Below, in pieces: positions 9,770 to 22,029 of a stretch of 64,000 nt of DNA. The position numbers and the translations under genes were made by a program. Origin of the DNA: Dastarcus helophoroides (taxonomy: Eukaryota > Arthropoda > Insecta > Coleoptera > Bothrideridae); NCBI GenBank assembly GCA_028583605.1, contig CM053327.1, positions 18,959,629-19,023,628 of the forward strand, read 5' to 3'. Every line of letters begins with the position of its first letter. The first letter of the stretch is position 1. Under the pieces are notes generated by a model. It was not told where the DNA came from and ran no database searches. It saw only the letters and a list, made by a program, of their open reading frames with translations.

Positions 9770-10345
9770 GAAACTCAACATTACAACATTTATAATTTTT
9801 TTGACATTCGTAGTTTTCATTTCATATTTTTAATTCCTTATTTAAATTTCGACTTAAAATCGAATTTCTAAAGGTACGTTTACACCAAACATTTTATTCC
9901 GTGCATTTCTCTCTTGTGAGATAAAAAAATATAGAACATCTTGTCGAGTAATTTATCTCAGCTGTGTAAATAAGTCTCGGATAGCTTGCTTCTCTTCCGA
10001 TAGTAAATAGTATACACTTAATATATTTTTTCTCAGAGAGAAATTGTACGGAATAAAGTGTCTAATGTAAACGTATCGTCGTTGATTGCAATCAACGGTA
10101 CCGTTAAGAAGATCGACATTTTAAGATGAAAATCAAAATGTATCCTCAAAAATTCAGATTTAAAAGAAGAATTTTTTAAGCTTTAATATTTCAAATTTAA
10201 GCTGAGAATTTCGAGAAAAAGGTTAAAATCTTGCGTAGATAAAGTCGAAGTTTTAAAATAAGTGTTTCAAGATAATCGAATTTGAAAAAAGGGAAGATAT
10301 TGAAAATGTGATATTCAAATTTAAAATTGAATTTAGCGCGCTATC
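9770..10345. repeat. AT-rich degenerate repeats
   Basis: The stretch has loosely repeated AAATTTCGA/TCGAATTT phrases. No gene or bounded element is seen. Confidence 0.45.
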
Positions 10346-10429
10346 AGCGTGACAGCTGACATGAATGCAGATGTCTGCTCTGCCATCCGGACAGAGAAAA
10401 CATGGCGTCTTAAGTTTCTGTGGTTTTTG

Positions 10430-10732
10430 CATATATGTAATACTTCTATATGGCGTGTTTTGTACCTTCGATTGTGTTCAAAAGGCGCGATGGATGTATA
10501 TGTTTGTCTTTTTGGAGGACAGAATTTATTAACCAATCCCGCTTCTCGACAGTTATCTTTGTTGTCATTCACTTATTAGTGTTCCCGCCCATCTTGTCAT
10601 GTGTTCCCGCTATAAATGAATGAATGCTTGTCCTCCAAAGAGTACGACATATACTTTCATCTCACCTTTTTGACAACGCATTTTGTAGTGGCGATTATAC
10701 ACAACACGCCATATAGAAGTATTACATATATG
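10430..10732. mobile_element. P-like MITE, copy 1, 303 bp
   Basis: The terminal inverted repeats start CATATATGTAATACTTCTA and continue to about 27-35 bases. The outer octamer CATATATG is itself a palindrome. The target-site duplication GGTTTTTG is exact at 10422-10429 and 10733-10740. Termini beginning CAT with an 8-bp duplication recall the P superfamily; hAT is the alternative. The copy at 19862-20157 shares most internal words, such as GGCGCGATGGAT and TTAGTGTTCCCGCCCATCTT. It has no transposase; the two overlapping open frames of 76 and 79 codons are not supported as genes. Confidence 0.88.
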
Positions 10733-10744
10733 GGTTTTTGGTTG

Positions 10745-12830
10745 TAAAAAAAGTTCCGAAGAATAAAATGCTTAAAAGTGAATAAAATATCAATATCTGA
10801 AAAAAAAGTCCAGATTTTGAGAGAAAGTCGCAATTTTGTCAGAATTTTTGAACTTCTTTAATAAAGTCAAAATTTGCACGAATGGGTTTTATAGCTCGTC
10901 CTAAATTTTAAAAATTCGCAATTTCTTTAAAAAGATCGAAATTTTCAGGAAAAGGCGAACTTTTCAAACAGTCAGTTATACAAAAATTCGAAGTTTCGAG
11001 AAACAGTAGAAATTTTTTAAAAAATCAGAATTTTTAAATACTGTCAAAATTTTGAAAAAAGTTCATATTCTGAACAGTCAACTTCGAGAAAAAGTCTCTT
11101 GGGGATAAAAGGTCAAAATTCTCAAAATAAAGAAAGAAATTCTGAAAAAAGATCAAAGATTTCAACAAAGTCGAAAGTTTGAAAAAATTTATTTTTTCAA
11201 TAAAGCCAAAATAATCTAAGAAAGTTGAATTTTTTAAATAAAAATTAAATTTAGGTAAAAGTCGACATTTCCAGAAAAGCTCGAAATTTGCAAACAAACT
11301 AAAAATTCGGTGAAATAGTAAACATTTTGAACAGTCAAATATTTCAAGTAGAAATTTTCTAAAAAGGTCAATGTTTTCGAAAAAAAAATGCTTCAAAAAA
11401 CTGAAAAGGAGTCGTCAATGTCAACATTTTCAACCAATTTTAAATTTACAAAAAATCCAAAATTTTCAATAAAGATTAAATAAAATAATATATTATATTT
11501 CAAAAAAGTCGAACATTTATACAATTCAAAATTTTGAAAAAGGTCGAAATTATTTTAAATATGTTGAAATTCTTAAAATATATTATTTTCAGCAAAATCT
11601 AAATTTTGGGAAAAAGTCAAAATCTTAATAAAATATTAAAAAAAAATATTTTTTTAAAAAGGGCCAAAACGACTTTGGATAAACCCAACATTTCAAAAAA
11701 GTTGAAATTTTCATCAAAAGACGAATTTTTTAAATAAAAATCAAATTCATGTAAAAGTCGAAACTTCCGAGATATGGCTAAATATTTTTACATAGCAAGA
11801 CATTTAAAAAAAATGCAAAGTTATCAAAAAAGGTGTTTCAAAAAATAAAATTTACAAAAAATGTTTCGAAAAAATATCGACTTTTTGTGTCATCATTTTG
11901 AATTTACAAATGTTTCCCAAAAAGACCAAGGTTTGAAACTAAGTTGAAATTTAGCAAAAAGTTTGGATTTTGAAAGAAGGGCGAATTGTGAAAAAGTTGA
12001 AATTTTCAAAATAATTCAATATTTGAAGTTGGAAATTTTCAAAATATCTAAATATTCGAAATGTTCAAAAAAGGTCAAAATTTTCAGCAAAAGTCGAAAA
12101 TCAAGAAATTCTTTTTTCCAAAACTTCCAAATTCTAAAAAAAGTCAAAATCATGAAAACAAAGATCAATAATTTTAGGTTAATGTTCTTAAAAGTCGACA
12201 TTTTCCAAAAATTCAAATTTAAAAAAAACTGGAATTTTAAAGTCAGGTTTATCAAAAGGGCAAAATTTCGAATCATAATTAAAATTATTTTCAATAAAAA
12301 GAGAAATTTTGAAAAAACCGGTTAAAATTTTTAAAAGTAAATCGAAAATTTGCAGAGATTTGAGAATTTGAGTACTTAGGTAGTTTGAGAGACAAGTCAA
12401 AATATTCAAACACTGTCTTAGCATTTTCAAAGGGGGTTGCAATTTAAAAAAGTTCCAAAGAGGAAATGTTTAAAAGAAAAAAATTTTCAGAAAAGTCAAG
12501 GTCATAACTTTCAAAATCAAATCAAATTTTGAGAAAAAAGTAGCATTTAGGGAGTGGAAATTCTTAAGATAAATGAAAATTTTGAGAAAAGGTCGAATTT
12601 TGGATAATTTAAAACGTCGACATTTTCAGGAAGAAAGTACGAAATTTTCAAAAAAAAAATAACGGAAATTTATAAAATGTCCAAATTTTAAATAAAACCC
12701 GAATTCTTGAAATGTCGAAATAAGTCAAAAAAAATGTTTCACGAAATTTTGAAAATATGTAGTCATAATTTTTAAGAACGTTGAAAAATCTAAATATTAA
12801 AATATGTGGTGTTAAGTAAGTTCGCGGGAG
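10745..12830. repeat. AT-rich degenerate repeat block
   Basis: About 2 kb of phrases such as AAATTTTGAAAAAAGTC and TTCAAAAAAGGTCAAAAT, mostly with the purine-rich strand on plus. The 120-codon frames at 11034-11396 (minus) and 11963-12325 (plus) are Phe/Leu- or Lys-rich translations of the repeat itself. Their extreme composition and lack of domains argue against real proteins. Comparable composition occurs inside the hAT at 12936-15844. Confidence 0.6.
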
Positions 12831-12935
12831 GGGTGGTTTATGTCTCCAAAGCTCCCTTGGGTGCGCCACTGTTTGATTCATATTCTTAAATTCTTCATCC
12901 TACCAATACCAATAATGTCCAGATATTATTGATTA

Positions 12936-15844
12936 CAGGCCCGTAACCAGGATCTTTTTTCGGAGCTGCGATCCTTCTGCTAGTACTACCTAGTCTTTGT
13001 TTGCGTTTAGGTTAGAGCTAAGAAGCCACGGTCCAATACTACTTTACTATTAATATTATTATTGTATAAAAGTATACTAAAATATAAAAAAATACACTAA
13101 AACATTTCTAGAGTCTAACTCTTCTAACATTCTGACAAAGTAATTTAACAACGATGTTGCCTATTTATTTTAATTTAATTTCTAAATAAAAACAGATGTG
13201 TGGGTAAGATGATAGAATTACTCGAAAGACATTCCTTTTCTAAAATTTATCTTTAAACTGTCTTCTATAACTAACCTGCTCTTTTGTATGAAAAATGCCC
13301 CTAGAAAGTGCTCTATTTAAAGACATGGTTTGAAATCAGCTAGAGAAACATCTTTTTTTAAATTTTTTTCAAATTGCGATTAAATTCATAATTTTAACTT
13401 TTATCTTAAATTTAAAGTTTGCACCCGAACATTTAGAATTTGGATATTCTTTCTAAATTCTGGAAGACTAGATGTTTTTCCAACTCTTTTTCTAACTGGC
13501 AACAACTTTAATTCCTACGTTTGTTCTTTTGGGCAATTTTGGGAATTATTGTTGATATCTAAATTTGCAATGTCGAAATGCATTTGATTTTTCCGAATTT
13601 CAAAAAAAGGTTTTTTGCTATAAAGTTATTTATCGTTTTTTTTTCAAGTTTTACCTTTAATCTCAAAATTTCGACCTTTTTCAGAAATTTTCAATTTGAA
13701 TTAGATTTTTTGTTAACATTTTTCTCAAAATTCAAAGTTTAAAATCTTGGTATTTACTTCAAACCCAAAAATATTTTTTTAAACTTCGATGCTTTCTAGA
13801 AATCTGGAACTTTCGCCAAAAATTTTGTGAAAAATGTTAGATATCGAAATTATGGAGTTTTTTGAATTTGGAATTTTAATTCAAAATGTCTAGAAAAGTC
13901 TACATTTAGAGTGGACAAATTCGTTCTAGAAAATGTTTAATTATAACCGTGTTTATACTTAAAAATAGCCAGAATTCATTAATAAACATTTCCGAAAATA
14001 TTAAGTTTTTTAGAAATTTTGAATTTCGGAACAAAAAGTAGGATATGTTAATTCTTATCAAAATTCGAACTCGACATTTTTAGTTTTTTAAATTCGAAAT
14101 TTTAGAAATAAGTTGACATTTACAATTACATTTTAAATCCGAAGAAAAAAGAAGATATAATTTTTGAAAAAAAAAAGGTTTGAAGTCAAAATTTTCTAAA
14201 AAAATTTCTAATTTTCAAAGGATAAAACTATTAACAAAAGTTAATTAACACTCAACGCTTTGTCTTGAAACAAAATTTAAAAAATAAACTTTGATATTTC
14301 CTGAACTTTTAGTGTTTTCTCAAAATGGCCAGGGGATTTTTTTAAAATTAAATGTCTAGAAAGAAAGTCAGAATATTTTGAAGAAGTCTGAATTTTGAAC
14401 CAGTGCTAATGTAAAAATTTTGAAAAATAAACTAATGTCATTAAGTTCATTTTTTTTTAATTTCAACTTTAATCTTGATATTTTTAAACTCGTCGTGAAA
14501 AGTTGTAAATATTTTATAAATCTTCTAAAAAGATGAATTCAAAGTTGAAATATCGTAATTAAAATTAAAAAATTTCTTAATTAAAGTTAAAATTTGATAA
14601 CTAAGATAAAAATTTCAATATTTTTTTGGAAGTTTTCACTTGGAACTCGAATTTTGGAGAAAAAAATCGAATTTTCGAAATCGTAATCAAAATATAAACT
14701 ACATAACAAAAAATTTCGAAATTTTTTATTATGAAGTTAAAACTTTTTAAATAAGTTAAAAATTTCGAACTAAGCTGATGGATTAAAGCTATTAAAAATC
14801 CTGAATTTTCCAACTTAAAAATGCTCAAGTTTTGTGCCAAACTCGAAATTTATAAAAGAATCGACATTTTAGATATTTTTTTTTAAAGTTCAGTCGCCCT
14901 GTTAGAAAAATTATAAAAGGAATTTATACAAAAAACTTATTCAAAAAAGTCTTCTTACAATAATGGCTTATAAGAGATTTTGTTATTGAGTAAAGGGCTT
15001 AATATTCAAAATTTTATTTAAATACCGAATTTAAAATTTAAACTTTTAAATTTCAAAACTGTAAAACTAATATCACAAAATCTAAGTTTTTCTCAAAATT
15101 TGGTGGTAAATCTCGAAAAATCGCTTGTATAAATTTCCAGTTCTTCTCAAAATTTGAATTTTTTTTTTCAAAATAGGTGTTTAAGCTTGAATAACTTGCG
15201 AAATTCAACACTATTTTAATAAAATTGAAAACGTAAGATTGAAATTTCAAATAAAAAAAAGAAATTTCAAGAAAAGTTTAAATTTTTCTAGAAACGAAAT
15301 CTCAGATTTAAAGGTCAACATTTTGGAAAAAATTTGAATGAGTTTAAGGTAAAAATGTTAAGATTTAGGGTGAAAATTCGAGAATGAACTCGAAATCTTA
15401 AGAACTTCTTCATTTGAAAATGTTATACCCTTCTGAATATCCTAAGTATAACATTAAATCTATTTTTTTTAATTTCGACAGATTTTAAAATGTTATGTTT
15501 TGTAAATTGTGTAGTTTTGGCTTGTTAATGCCTTTTTTTAAGAGTATTTTACCTTTTTGGTGCCTTCTTTAGTTTCTTGTTTTTGCCTAATATAACATTT
15601 TGCTCACCTTTTTACCTTGCCTTGATTGTGCTTAAAATCCGGTCTCTAACAATAAGAAATGGCACCAAATTTGAAAAAAAAAAACATCTTCGGATTTCAG
15701 TACGAAAACAAAATGTTCCATTAAAAATGGTTTTTAAGAAGGTCGCACATCTGGAAAGTTCAGTTCTATCTAGTGTGAAGCCAAAAAATTTCCGGGGGTG
15801 GGGGGCTGTAGCCCCCTAGCCACCCCCCCCTGGTTACGGGCCTG
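12936..15844. mobile_element. Large non-autonomous hAT, 2909 bp
   Basis: The ends are CAGGCCCGTAACCAG (left) and its complement (right). The right end is preceded by a C/G-rich run. The 8-bp target duplication ATTGATTA is exact at 12928-12935 and 15845-15852. The termini resemble those of the elements at 56204, 60563 and 60683. The interior is almost all AT-rich degenerate repeat (13340-15480). Open frames at 14601-14840 and 15053-15250 are repeat translations. No transposase is recognisable. Confidence 0.88.
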
Positions 15845-15852
15845 ATTGATTA

Positions 15853-17475
15853 AATATAAATTGGCGGAATTTTCAAAACTTCAGGGCGCTGTGTGTACGG
15901 GTATGTATGTACTACGAGCACGAAATATTTCCAACTTACTTTTCTGTTTCCTGCAATCCTGATAAAAGTATACGCAATAATTCCAACGATTTAGTGTCGT
16001 GAAAGTCATCTTGGTTTAAACTAAAACTACCTAACAAAACAGGATTAACGTGAAACCAAAACTAGTATAAAACTGTTTATCTAATAAATATTAAATCAAA
16101 TTACTAATTAATCCAAATTTTCCAAAGTTTTAAATAACTCTGATATTATGGTATCTTACTTACTTGAGTGTTTTTATAAATTTAACAAAGAAGTCGAAAT
16201 AAATGCATACAAAATTTAAAAAAGTCTTATATCATAACTTCTAAAATTTAAAATATTCAATAAAGCCGTTGAGGTATTTATTATCTATCTAAATATTTAT
16301 GCAAATGAAGAACACCTTGTATCAGGACACTAGAAGACTTCAAAGGTATACTGATTTAAATACAGGCATGTATATTATGAACATGAACAATAATGGATTT
16401 TACCAATGAAAATAGGAAATCAAGAAAAATTAAAAATTATGTTTGATAATAAAGGAATAATTATAATTTATTTGCTTATTATTCAAAGCTAAACTGAGCG
16501 AAATCATATTAATAGAACATACTGAATTTGAATAACCTGTGGTTGAGTAATTGTAATTGTTCTAATTCTTATCATTTGTAAGCTACACAAAACGTCCTTA
16601 TCAAATGATAAAATTGACAAATGTGTATAATCCAACGAGCGTTTTCTACACATTTGTCGTTCTTGAAATTCTAAAACTAAAGGACGATACTTTGCCTCAC
16701 TTCTGCAATCCTGTTACCTTATATAAAAATTTTCTGGAAAAAGCTAGAAAACAGAATTCTGGTTTTGAGAAAACAGCACAAACATTAAATAAGATAACTA
16801 ATAAATTCTTTTTTGAGTGCCCGAGTACTGTGGCAATAATAAAACTTATGTGAATGCAGAAATATATCACATATTATGGATGAGAAAAAGATGGAGATAT
16901 TGGGCAGTGTAAGCGGAAGAAGGATGGGGAATTGGATCAGTGAAGCAACTTCTACGAGGGGAACGATGTAATTACAATAACACAGAACCGTATTAGGAAA
17001 TTTTCTTAATTTTAACAAATGTTTAGAGACTACATTTTTTATTGTATTTCATTTTTAATATAACTTTTTAACATATTGAAGGTGTTGATGACGTGAAGGC
17101 CTACGAAGAAATTTCTCTAACTTTGCTGCGACAATCAGGAAGCTTCCTTTTTTTTTCATTACACCCTCAATTAAAATCTTAAAAATTATGAAATAAGCAA
17201 AAATGTTGTTAAAATATCTTTTAAAAAGGCTAACTTACGCTTCTTTGAAAAAAATAACATAAATAATGTTTTTTTTGCGACGACGACGATGACATATGAC
17301 ATGCGACATATCAAATTATTCAGACAATTTTGTCAAATTTGAAAAAGAGAATTAAATATAGTGTCTACAAGAAAAAACAAAATGGGCACAAATTCTTGAA
17401 AATTACAGAACATGAAAAATAATTAACTATGCCACTGAAAACTCTTTGAAAAACCAAATAAAAATGATTCAAGAA
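15853..17475. other. AT-rich intergenic DNA
   Basis: No domain is recognisable in the 82-codon frame at 16605-16853 or its antisense partner. A short (GAC/GAT)-rich stretch lies near 17279-17295. Around 17400-17450, TAATTAACTATGCCACTGAAA matches a piece near 26950, suggesting another old dispersed repeat. Confidence 0.4.
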
Positions 17476-17477
17476 TT

Positions 17478-17625
17478 TTTTTAATCGGACTACAAATAAA
17501 GAAGTTGTGCCGGATTTTAGAAAATGACGTTTTTCACTTTTTTCTTGATAAAATCTAAACAAGTCGGTATTGAATTTTTTCTCAATGTCTTGTGATGAGC
17601 ATAAAGTTCCGCACTACTTTGCCCA
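17478..17625 (+). repeat. Dispersed repeat, copy 1
   Basis: TTTTTTAATCGGACTACA, then GAAAATGACGTTTTTCACTT, TTTTTCTTGATAAAAT and TGAGCATAAAGTTCC, recur in order at 32871-33020. Both copies are incomplete and no ends or target duplication can be assigned. Confidence 0.6.
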
Positions 17626-17734
17626 TTTAACCCATTTTCTATTTCCACTATAATAACGAAGATACCCATGTTATCCCACGTCCACTGGGACATCCTGTTT
17701 ACAATAAATAGAAAAAAAAAGGCACTCTGGGGAC

Positions 17735-18195
17735 TGCTGACAGAAATGAAAACTGTAAACTAGGAAATAGGAGTGGTTTTTCTTTAATTTTCAAATTAAT
17801 TGGGTTACCAAAAATTTTAATTGAATAATTTGTATATTAAAATTATCATCATAATACCTGTTGTGTCAAGTATTATATGTAGTACTCAGTACTCGCTGTT
17901 GTAATGCATAGTGATTCTGCAATTAAAATAAAAATCAACATTGATGAACTTTGTTTACCTTGTTTAGATGGAGGTTCACTGGAGGTTAGGTTAGTTTGAT
18001 TTAATTTTTGCTTATAGACTGCTTCAGTTATGCGTGTTTCTTTTCTATATACATAATTTTTCCAATTTTTATCACAAGTTCATGATATTTGATAGTTATC
18101 CGTCTTTGTTTATATTAATTATTGACAGCCTAAGCAAATGTCAGTAGTCCAGAGTGTTAACTATCAATTAGTTGCAACGTTGCCTAAGTAGAGTT
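17735..18195 (+). repeat. Dispersed repeat, uninterrupted copy (empty site)
   Basis: The sequence is collinear with 58035-58337 joined to 59476-59620. Landmarks are CTGCTGACAGAA, GGTTTTTCTTTAATTTTCAA, TGGAGGTTAGGTTAGTTTGA, ATAATTTTTCCAATTTT and TATCAATTAGTTGCAACGTTGCC. At 18045-18055 it reads TTCTATATACA, exactly where the other copy carries a 1138-bp foldback. It is thus the unfilled version of that insertion site. The nature of the host repeat itself is unknown. Confidence 0.8.
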
Positions 18196-18239
18196 GGTGT
18201 GCTGTAACTGTAAACTGCAGCTAAACGAAGTTAAATATG

Positions 18240-19160
18240 TAAGTGTTTTGAGAAACTCAATGCGGTCCTGATTTTAATGTCAGACTATGATTTAGATCCA
18301 TAATAATTGGCCTTCTATTACTCATTCCTTAGCAATGAATATTGATGAAATAAACATTTAAATTCAGGGACATCTTCCTGAGCACAGCTTCGAAGTTAAA
18401 ATATACAAATTACAACATAAAGCACGTACGTCATATATGTATTGTAAATTTTCTGTAGAACGTCAATACTCTTCCCGGTTAAAACTTGCTCTAGACTAGC
18501 GCTACAAACTGCTACCGCTACTTCTCTTCTGTTTTCCTGGTAAATGTGCTCGAAATTCAGCAACCATGTGTAACCATAAATGTTACGTCATATGTGGAAC
18601 CCATAAAATATAACTTTCATATGTGATCATCTTTCATCTTTCTTGCTATATGCCACATAACGGTAGAGTGAACCCCCAAAGGCAAGGTTTAAATAAGCAG
18701 AAACAGGAATAAAAGAATCAAAATAAAAATGTGGAAATTGTTTAATGAAGCCACTTAAAATTTCAACTTCTTGGTCGCTTTAAAGTTATGAAAATAAAGT
18801 AAGAAATTAAAACACAAGAATATTTCCTTTTTAATTAAGATATTTAATTCGCTGCCAGCGGTTTGTTATGCGCAGAAGTATTGATTTAGTTTTCTATGTC
18901 TAAATGTCTATGTAAAAGATTCTCCCACCATTGCCTCCTCGATTTGTTGATATCCTGGTCTAGGAACGAAACCATTTGCCAGACAATAAAAAAAATACAC
19001 TCACATTAGTTGGAAGGGGGAAAGAGATGGGAAAACGAGAAAATTGGAGATGGAGCTTGGAGAAAGTTTCAAATGTGACTGCTACGTGAATGAAATCCGT
19101 CCTTCTTTATTTAACACATCAACACCTTTTAATAAATGTCGGTATTTTTTCTCCTTTTCA
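18240..19160. other. Intergenic DNA, no gene seen
   Basis: Mixed-composition DNA in which I recognise no coding, RNA or bounded repeat feature. Confidence 0.4.
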
Positions 19161-19171
19161 TTAACCGTCAT

Positions 19172-19328
19172 CAGTGGCGGATTATCCATAAGGTAAATTA
19201 GGCAAGTTGCTTAGGGCGCGAACCTTTGCGGGCGCGCGTCCAAAAGTACACCACCCTTTATTTTAGACATCGAAAATAATTTGTGACGCATCATAATTGC
19301 AAAGGTGTCAATATTTAATCCGCCATTG
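19172..19328. mobile_element. Short hAT-like MITE, 157 bp
   Basis: Left end CAGTGGCGGATTAT, right end complement CAATGGCGGATTAA: imperfect terminal repeats of about 13 bases. The left-end style matches the hAT at 157-1210 (CAGTGGCGG). Flanking octamers ACCGTCAT and ACCATAGT agree at only four positions, so the target duplication is not convincing. The interior contains the GCTTAGGGCGCG run often seen inside such ends. Confidence 0.6.
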
Positions 19329-19468
19329 ACCATAGTCAATATGCTTTTATGGTATTCTGTGTTTTGTTTTTAAAAATTCTAAGGTTTTGAAGTTAAAATT
19401 TAAGAGATATCACGAGTTTCACTTAATATTACTACAACTACACCGGCACAGCACCCTGTCACAGCTGT

Positions 19469-19488
19469 CACACACACACACACACACA
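19469..19488. repeat. (CA)n microsatellite
   Basis: An uninterrupted run of about ten CA dinucleotides follows CAGCTGT. Confidence 0.85.
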
Positions 19489-19861
19489 TCAGATATAATG
19501 GCAGTTGTCAAATTTTTTGAGGGTAGTGCGGAGTGTGAGGAGACGAAGGAGTGTCGAAATAAATTTTATTTTTAGTCGCCAAAATTAGTCAGGGCACGTC
19601 TTTTTTAGTTGTAGAAAATAAATGCAACGGAACAAAAGGATTCAATGGAACTATTGTGGCGAGAGGATCTTTTTTTTTTTTGACCGTCAAAATTTTTGCC
19701 TCTAATTATATGTAAGTAGGATCGATGTATTACGGCGCCCTGTTTTTTTTTGATCATCAAACATTTTGAGGTACGTCCATTTTATCCTAGGAAAGGGCCA
19801 AATCGCTATTTCTCTCTTATCCTACTAAAGGCTTCTAATGCACAGACCAATAGGTTTGAAC

Positions 19862-20157
19862 CATATATGTAATACTTCTATATGGCGTGTTTTGTCTCTT
19901 TGTGTCAAAAAGGCGCAATGGATATGTTTGTCTTTTTCGAGGACAGAATTTATTAACCAAACCCGTTTCTCGTCAGTTATCATTGTTGTCATTCATTTAT
20001 TAGTGTTCCCGCCCATCTTGTCATCTGTTACCGCTATAAATGAATGAATGCTTGTCCTCGAAATAGTACGACATATACTTTCATCTTATCTTTTTGACAA
20101 AGCATTTTGTAGTGGCAATTATACACAACACGCCATATAGAAAGTATTACATATATG
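19862..20157. mobile_element. P-like MITE, copy 2, 296 bp
   Basis: The terminal repeats are the same as at 10430 (CATATATGTAATACTTCTA...). The exact 8-bp duplication GTTTGAAC lies at 19854-19861 and 20158-20165. The interior is closely similar to copy 1 with small indels. The insertion lies in the outer part of the hammerhead-bearing hairpin. Confidence 0.88.
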
Positions 20158-20162
20158 GTTTG

Positions 20163-20260
20163 AACATTTATTAGATTCGAAGTTTGGAAACCAAATACAG
20201 GTTTCGATTTTGTTAGATCTCGTCAGTTTGGCATATCCAACTCGAATGCTAACAAATGTT
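20163..20260 (-). ncRNA. Type I hammerhead ribozyme
   Basis: On the minus strand: stem I strand ending CCAAA (20231-20227), core CUGACGA (20226-20220), stem II GAU/AUC (20219-20217 and 20208-20206) with an eight-base loop, GAAA (20205-20202), minimal stem III (A20202 and C20201 pairing with U20197 and G20198 around a two-base loop), and A20196 as cleavage base of a GUA triplet. UUUGG (20195-20191) then pairs back with CCAAA. An internal loop (AUAUG against UUU) is followed by CCAA/UUGG and a long outer stem. All conserved hammerhead core positions are present. Stem II is short (3 bp), so activity is likely but not certain. Confidence 0.75.
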
Positions 20261-20479
20261 CCGACAAGTAAGTACTACTGTGCATTAGAATCCTTGTCTT
20301 CTGGGAAATTTCCTAGAGAGCAACCGCTTCGCTAGGTGGCAGTGTTTCAACTGTTGGTAGTTCAGCTACCTATGATTCACTATACATGTCTGGAGGGCTG
20401 CATGAATTTGTAGTCTAGATTGCATTCTACTTGCATACCTTATAAAGGCGTTGAACTCTTTTTCTACTGAACAGATAGA

Positions 20480-22020
20480 TGAAGATATTTTTTTTTTAAA
20501 TTCGTTGATTAAAATAAAAACTTGAATATTTGAATTTACAGTTGGAATTTCCTTATTAAAATGAAAATTTCGAGGCCATTAAGGATTTTGAAAATATTTC
20601 CGTCAGTTCGGGTGTTTTTGTGTTTGTTCAGAAATTATGACTTTTTCTAAAATTTGTACCTTGGCTCAAAATCTAGTTTTTTTTCACAATTTTGCATTTG
20701 GACCTACCTATTAAAACTCGAATTCCTTTATTTCGATTTTTGTCGCAATTAATGTTATATACTCTTTTTTTTTTTCAAAATTCCAAGTATAGATTTTTCA
20801 TATTTCAAAAAAATCAGTCTAAAATCTTAAATTCGTAATTTTAAATTTAATGTATTCATTCTAAAGTCGATATTTTACGAAAAAAATGTATACTTTGTTA
20901 GAAAAAAATCATTCTCGAGGAAATCTTCATCATTTCTAGAACACGGATTTTATCTAAACAGTCTTTATACCATTTTCGAAACCAAATTCGAAATTTTGGG
21001 AACAACTGAAAATATGTTTTTTAATATTCGACCTTTTTATTTCGATGAGGCCCAAAATTTTGCAAAAAATCATTAAATTTCAGACATGAAGGAAGAATCT
21101 GAAATTAATAAAGTAGGATTCGCGAGAAAGAGTCAAGATCCAAACTTCAAGATGCAAACTTCTTAAGTGAGTTAAATTAATTTGTTCATATACATATATT
21201 TTGTTTTTTACACTTTTGTCATTGAAATTTTGTCATTATACTTTTTTATATTTTCGAAATTTATGAAATATGTATTTTTCTTATGAAACTTTTTACAAAT
21301 TTCAAATTCTTTTTCTACTTTATTTCCAAGATTTCAATCTCTATATTTCCAACTTTGGTTTCAAAATTTTGATATGGGTTTCGAAATTTCGGGTTACAAC
21401 TTTAAACTTATCTCGATTAATATGATCACGAAAGTAAAATATAGGGAAAAATTTGATATTTGAGTTTGAAACTTAAAAATGATTGCAGAAAAAACTGGAA
21501 ATTTTGAAAAAACGTCCTTCTCAAGGAATACTTAGTTCATTTGAGAATTTTTATCTTTAAATTAAGTGAATATTGTTTTTTTTAATTTACAATTTAGATT
21601 CGAAGAAAGAATTTTTTTAAAAGAATCAATGGCCATTCGAATTTCGAAATTTTCATTTTGTTCTTGAATGTAATCTTAAAAGTTCGAAATATCGAGAAAA
21701 AGAAAAAACAATCGAAATTTTCAATTTAAAATCGAAATAAATAAGAAATAAGAAAAAATTGAAATTATAACCTACACGTGAATTTAAAGGAAAATATACC
21801 TTAAATAAATTCAGTCTAAACTTTTTTTCTCAAAATTTAGATGAAAAATTCTCAAATGCTAAATTCCACAAAATTTTTACAAACGTTGAGTTTTTTCTCT
21901 GAAATTTTGACTTTTGCTAAACTTTCCAGATTAAATTTGAAATTAATATTTTTCTCCTTCCTAATTTCGCCATATTATCGTAATGTTGTGATTTTAAAGA
22001 ATTTGAAAGCTACGTCATTT
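20480..22020. repeat. AT-rich degenerate repeat block
   Basis: Phrases such as AAAATTCGAATT, TTTTTCAAAATTTCG and TCGAAATTTTGGG occur in mixed orientation. The 60-codon frame at 21841-22023 is a repeat translation. No element ends are assigned. Confidence 0.55.
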
Positions 22021-22029
22021 TAGAGTTTG

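Larger units (their letters stand above)
19833..20294 (-). repeat. Long hairpin carrying a hammerhead, split by a MITE
   Basis: TTCTAATGCACAG at 19833-19845 is the exact complement of CTGTGCATTAGAA at 20279-20291. Inside these, AACATTTGTTAG (minus, about 20260-20249) pairs 11 of 12 with CTAATAAATGTT (minus, about 20174-20163). If the MITE at 19862-20157 and one copy of its target duplication are removed, the remaining roughly 160 bases form one long rod-like hairpin with the hammerhead at its tip. The MITE therefore interrupted an older palindromic unit. Confidence 0.7.

Noticed and set aside
11034..12325. Pairs of 84-120-codon open frames on both strands
   Set aside because: They are translations of degenerate AT-rich repeats, overlap on opposite strands and have extreme composition.
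19950..19985. Minus-strand CTGACGAGAAAC inside the P-like MITE
   Set aside because: It contains both hammerhead core words but no stem II between them, and the other MITE copy has TCGACAG. Chance match.
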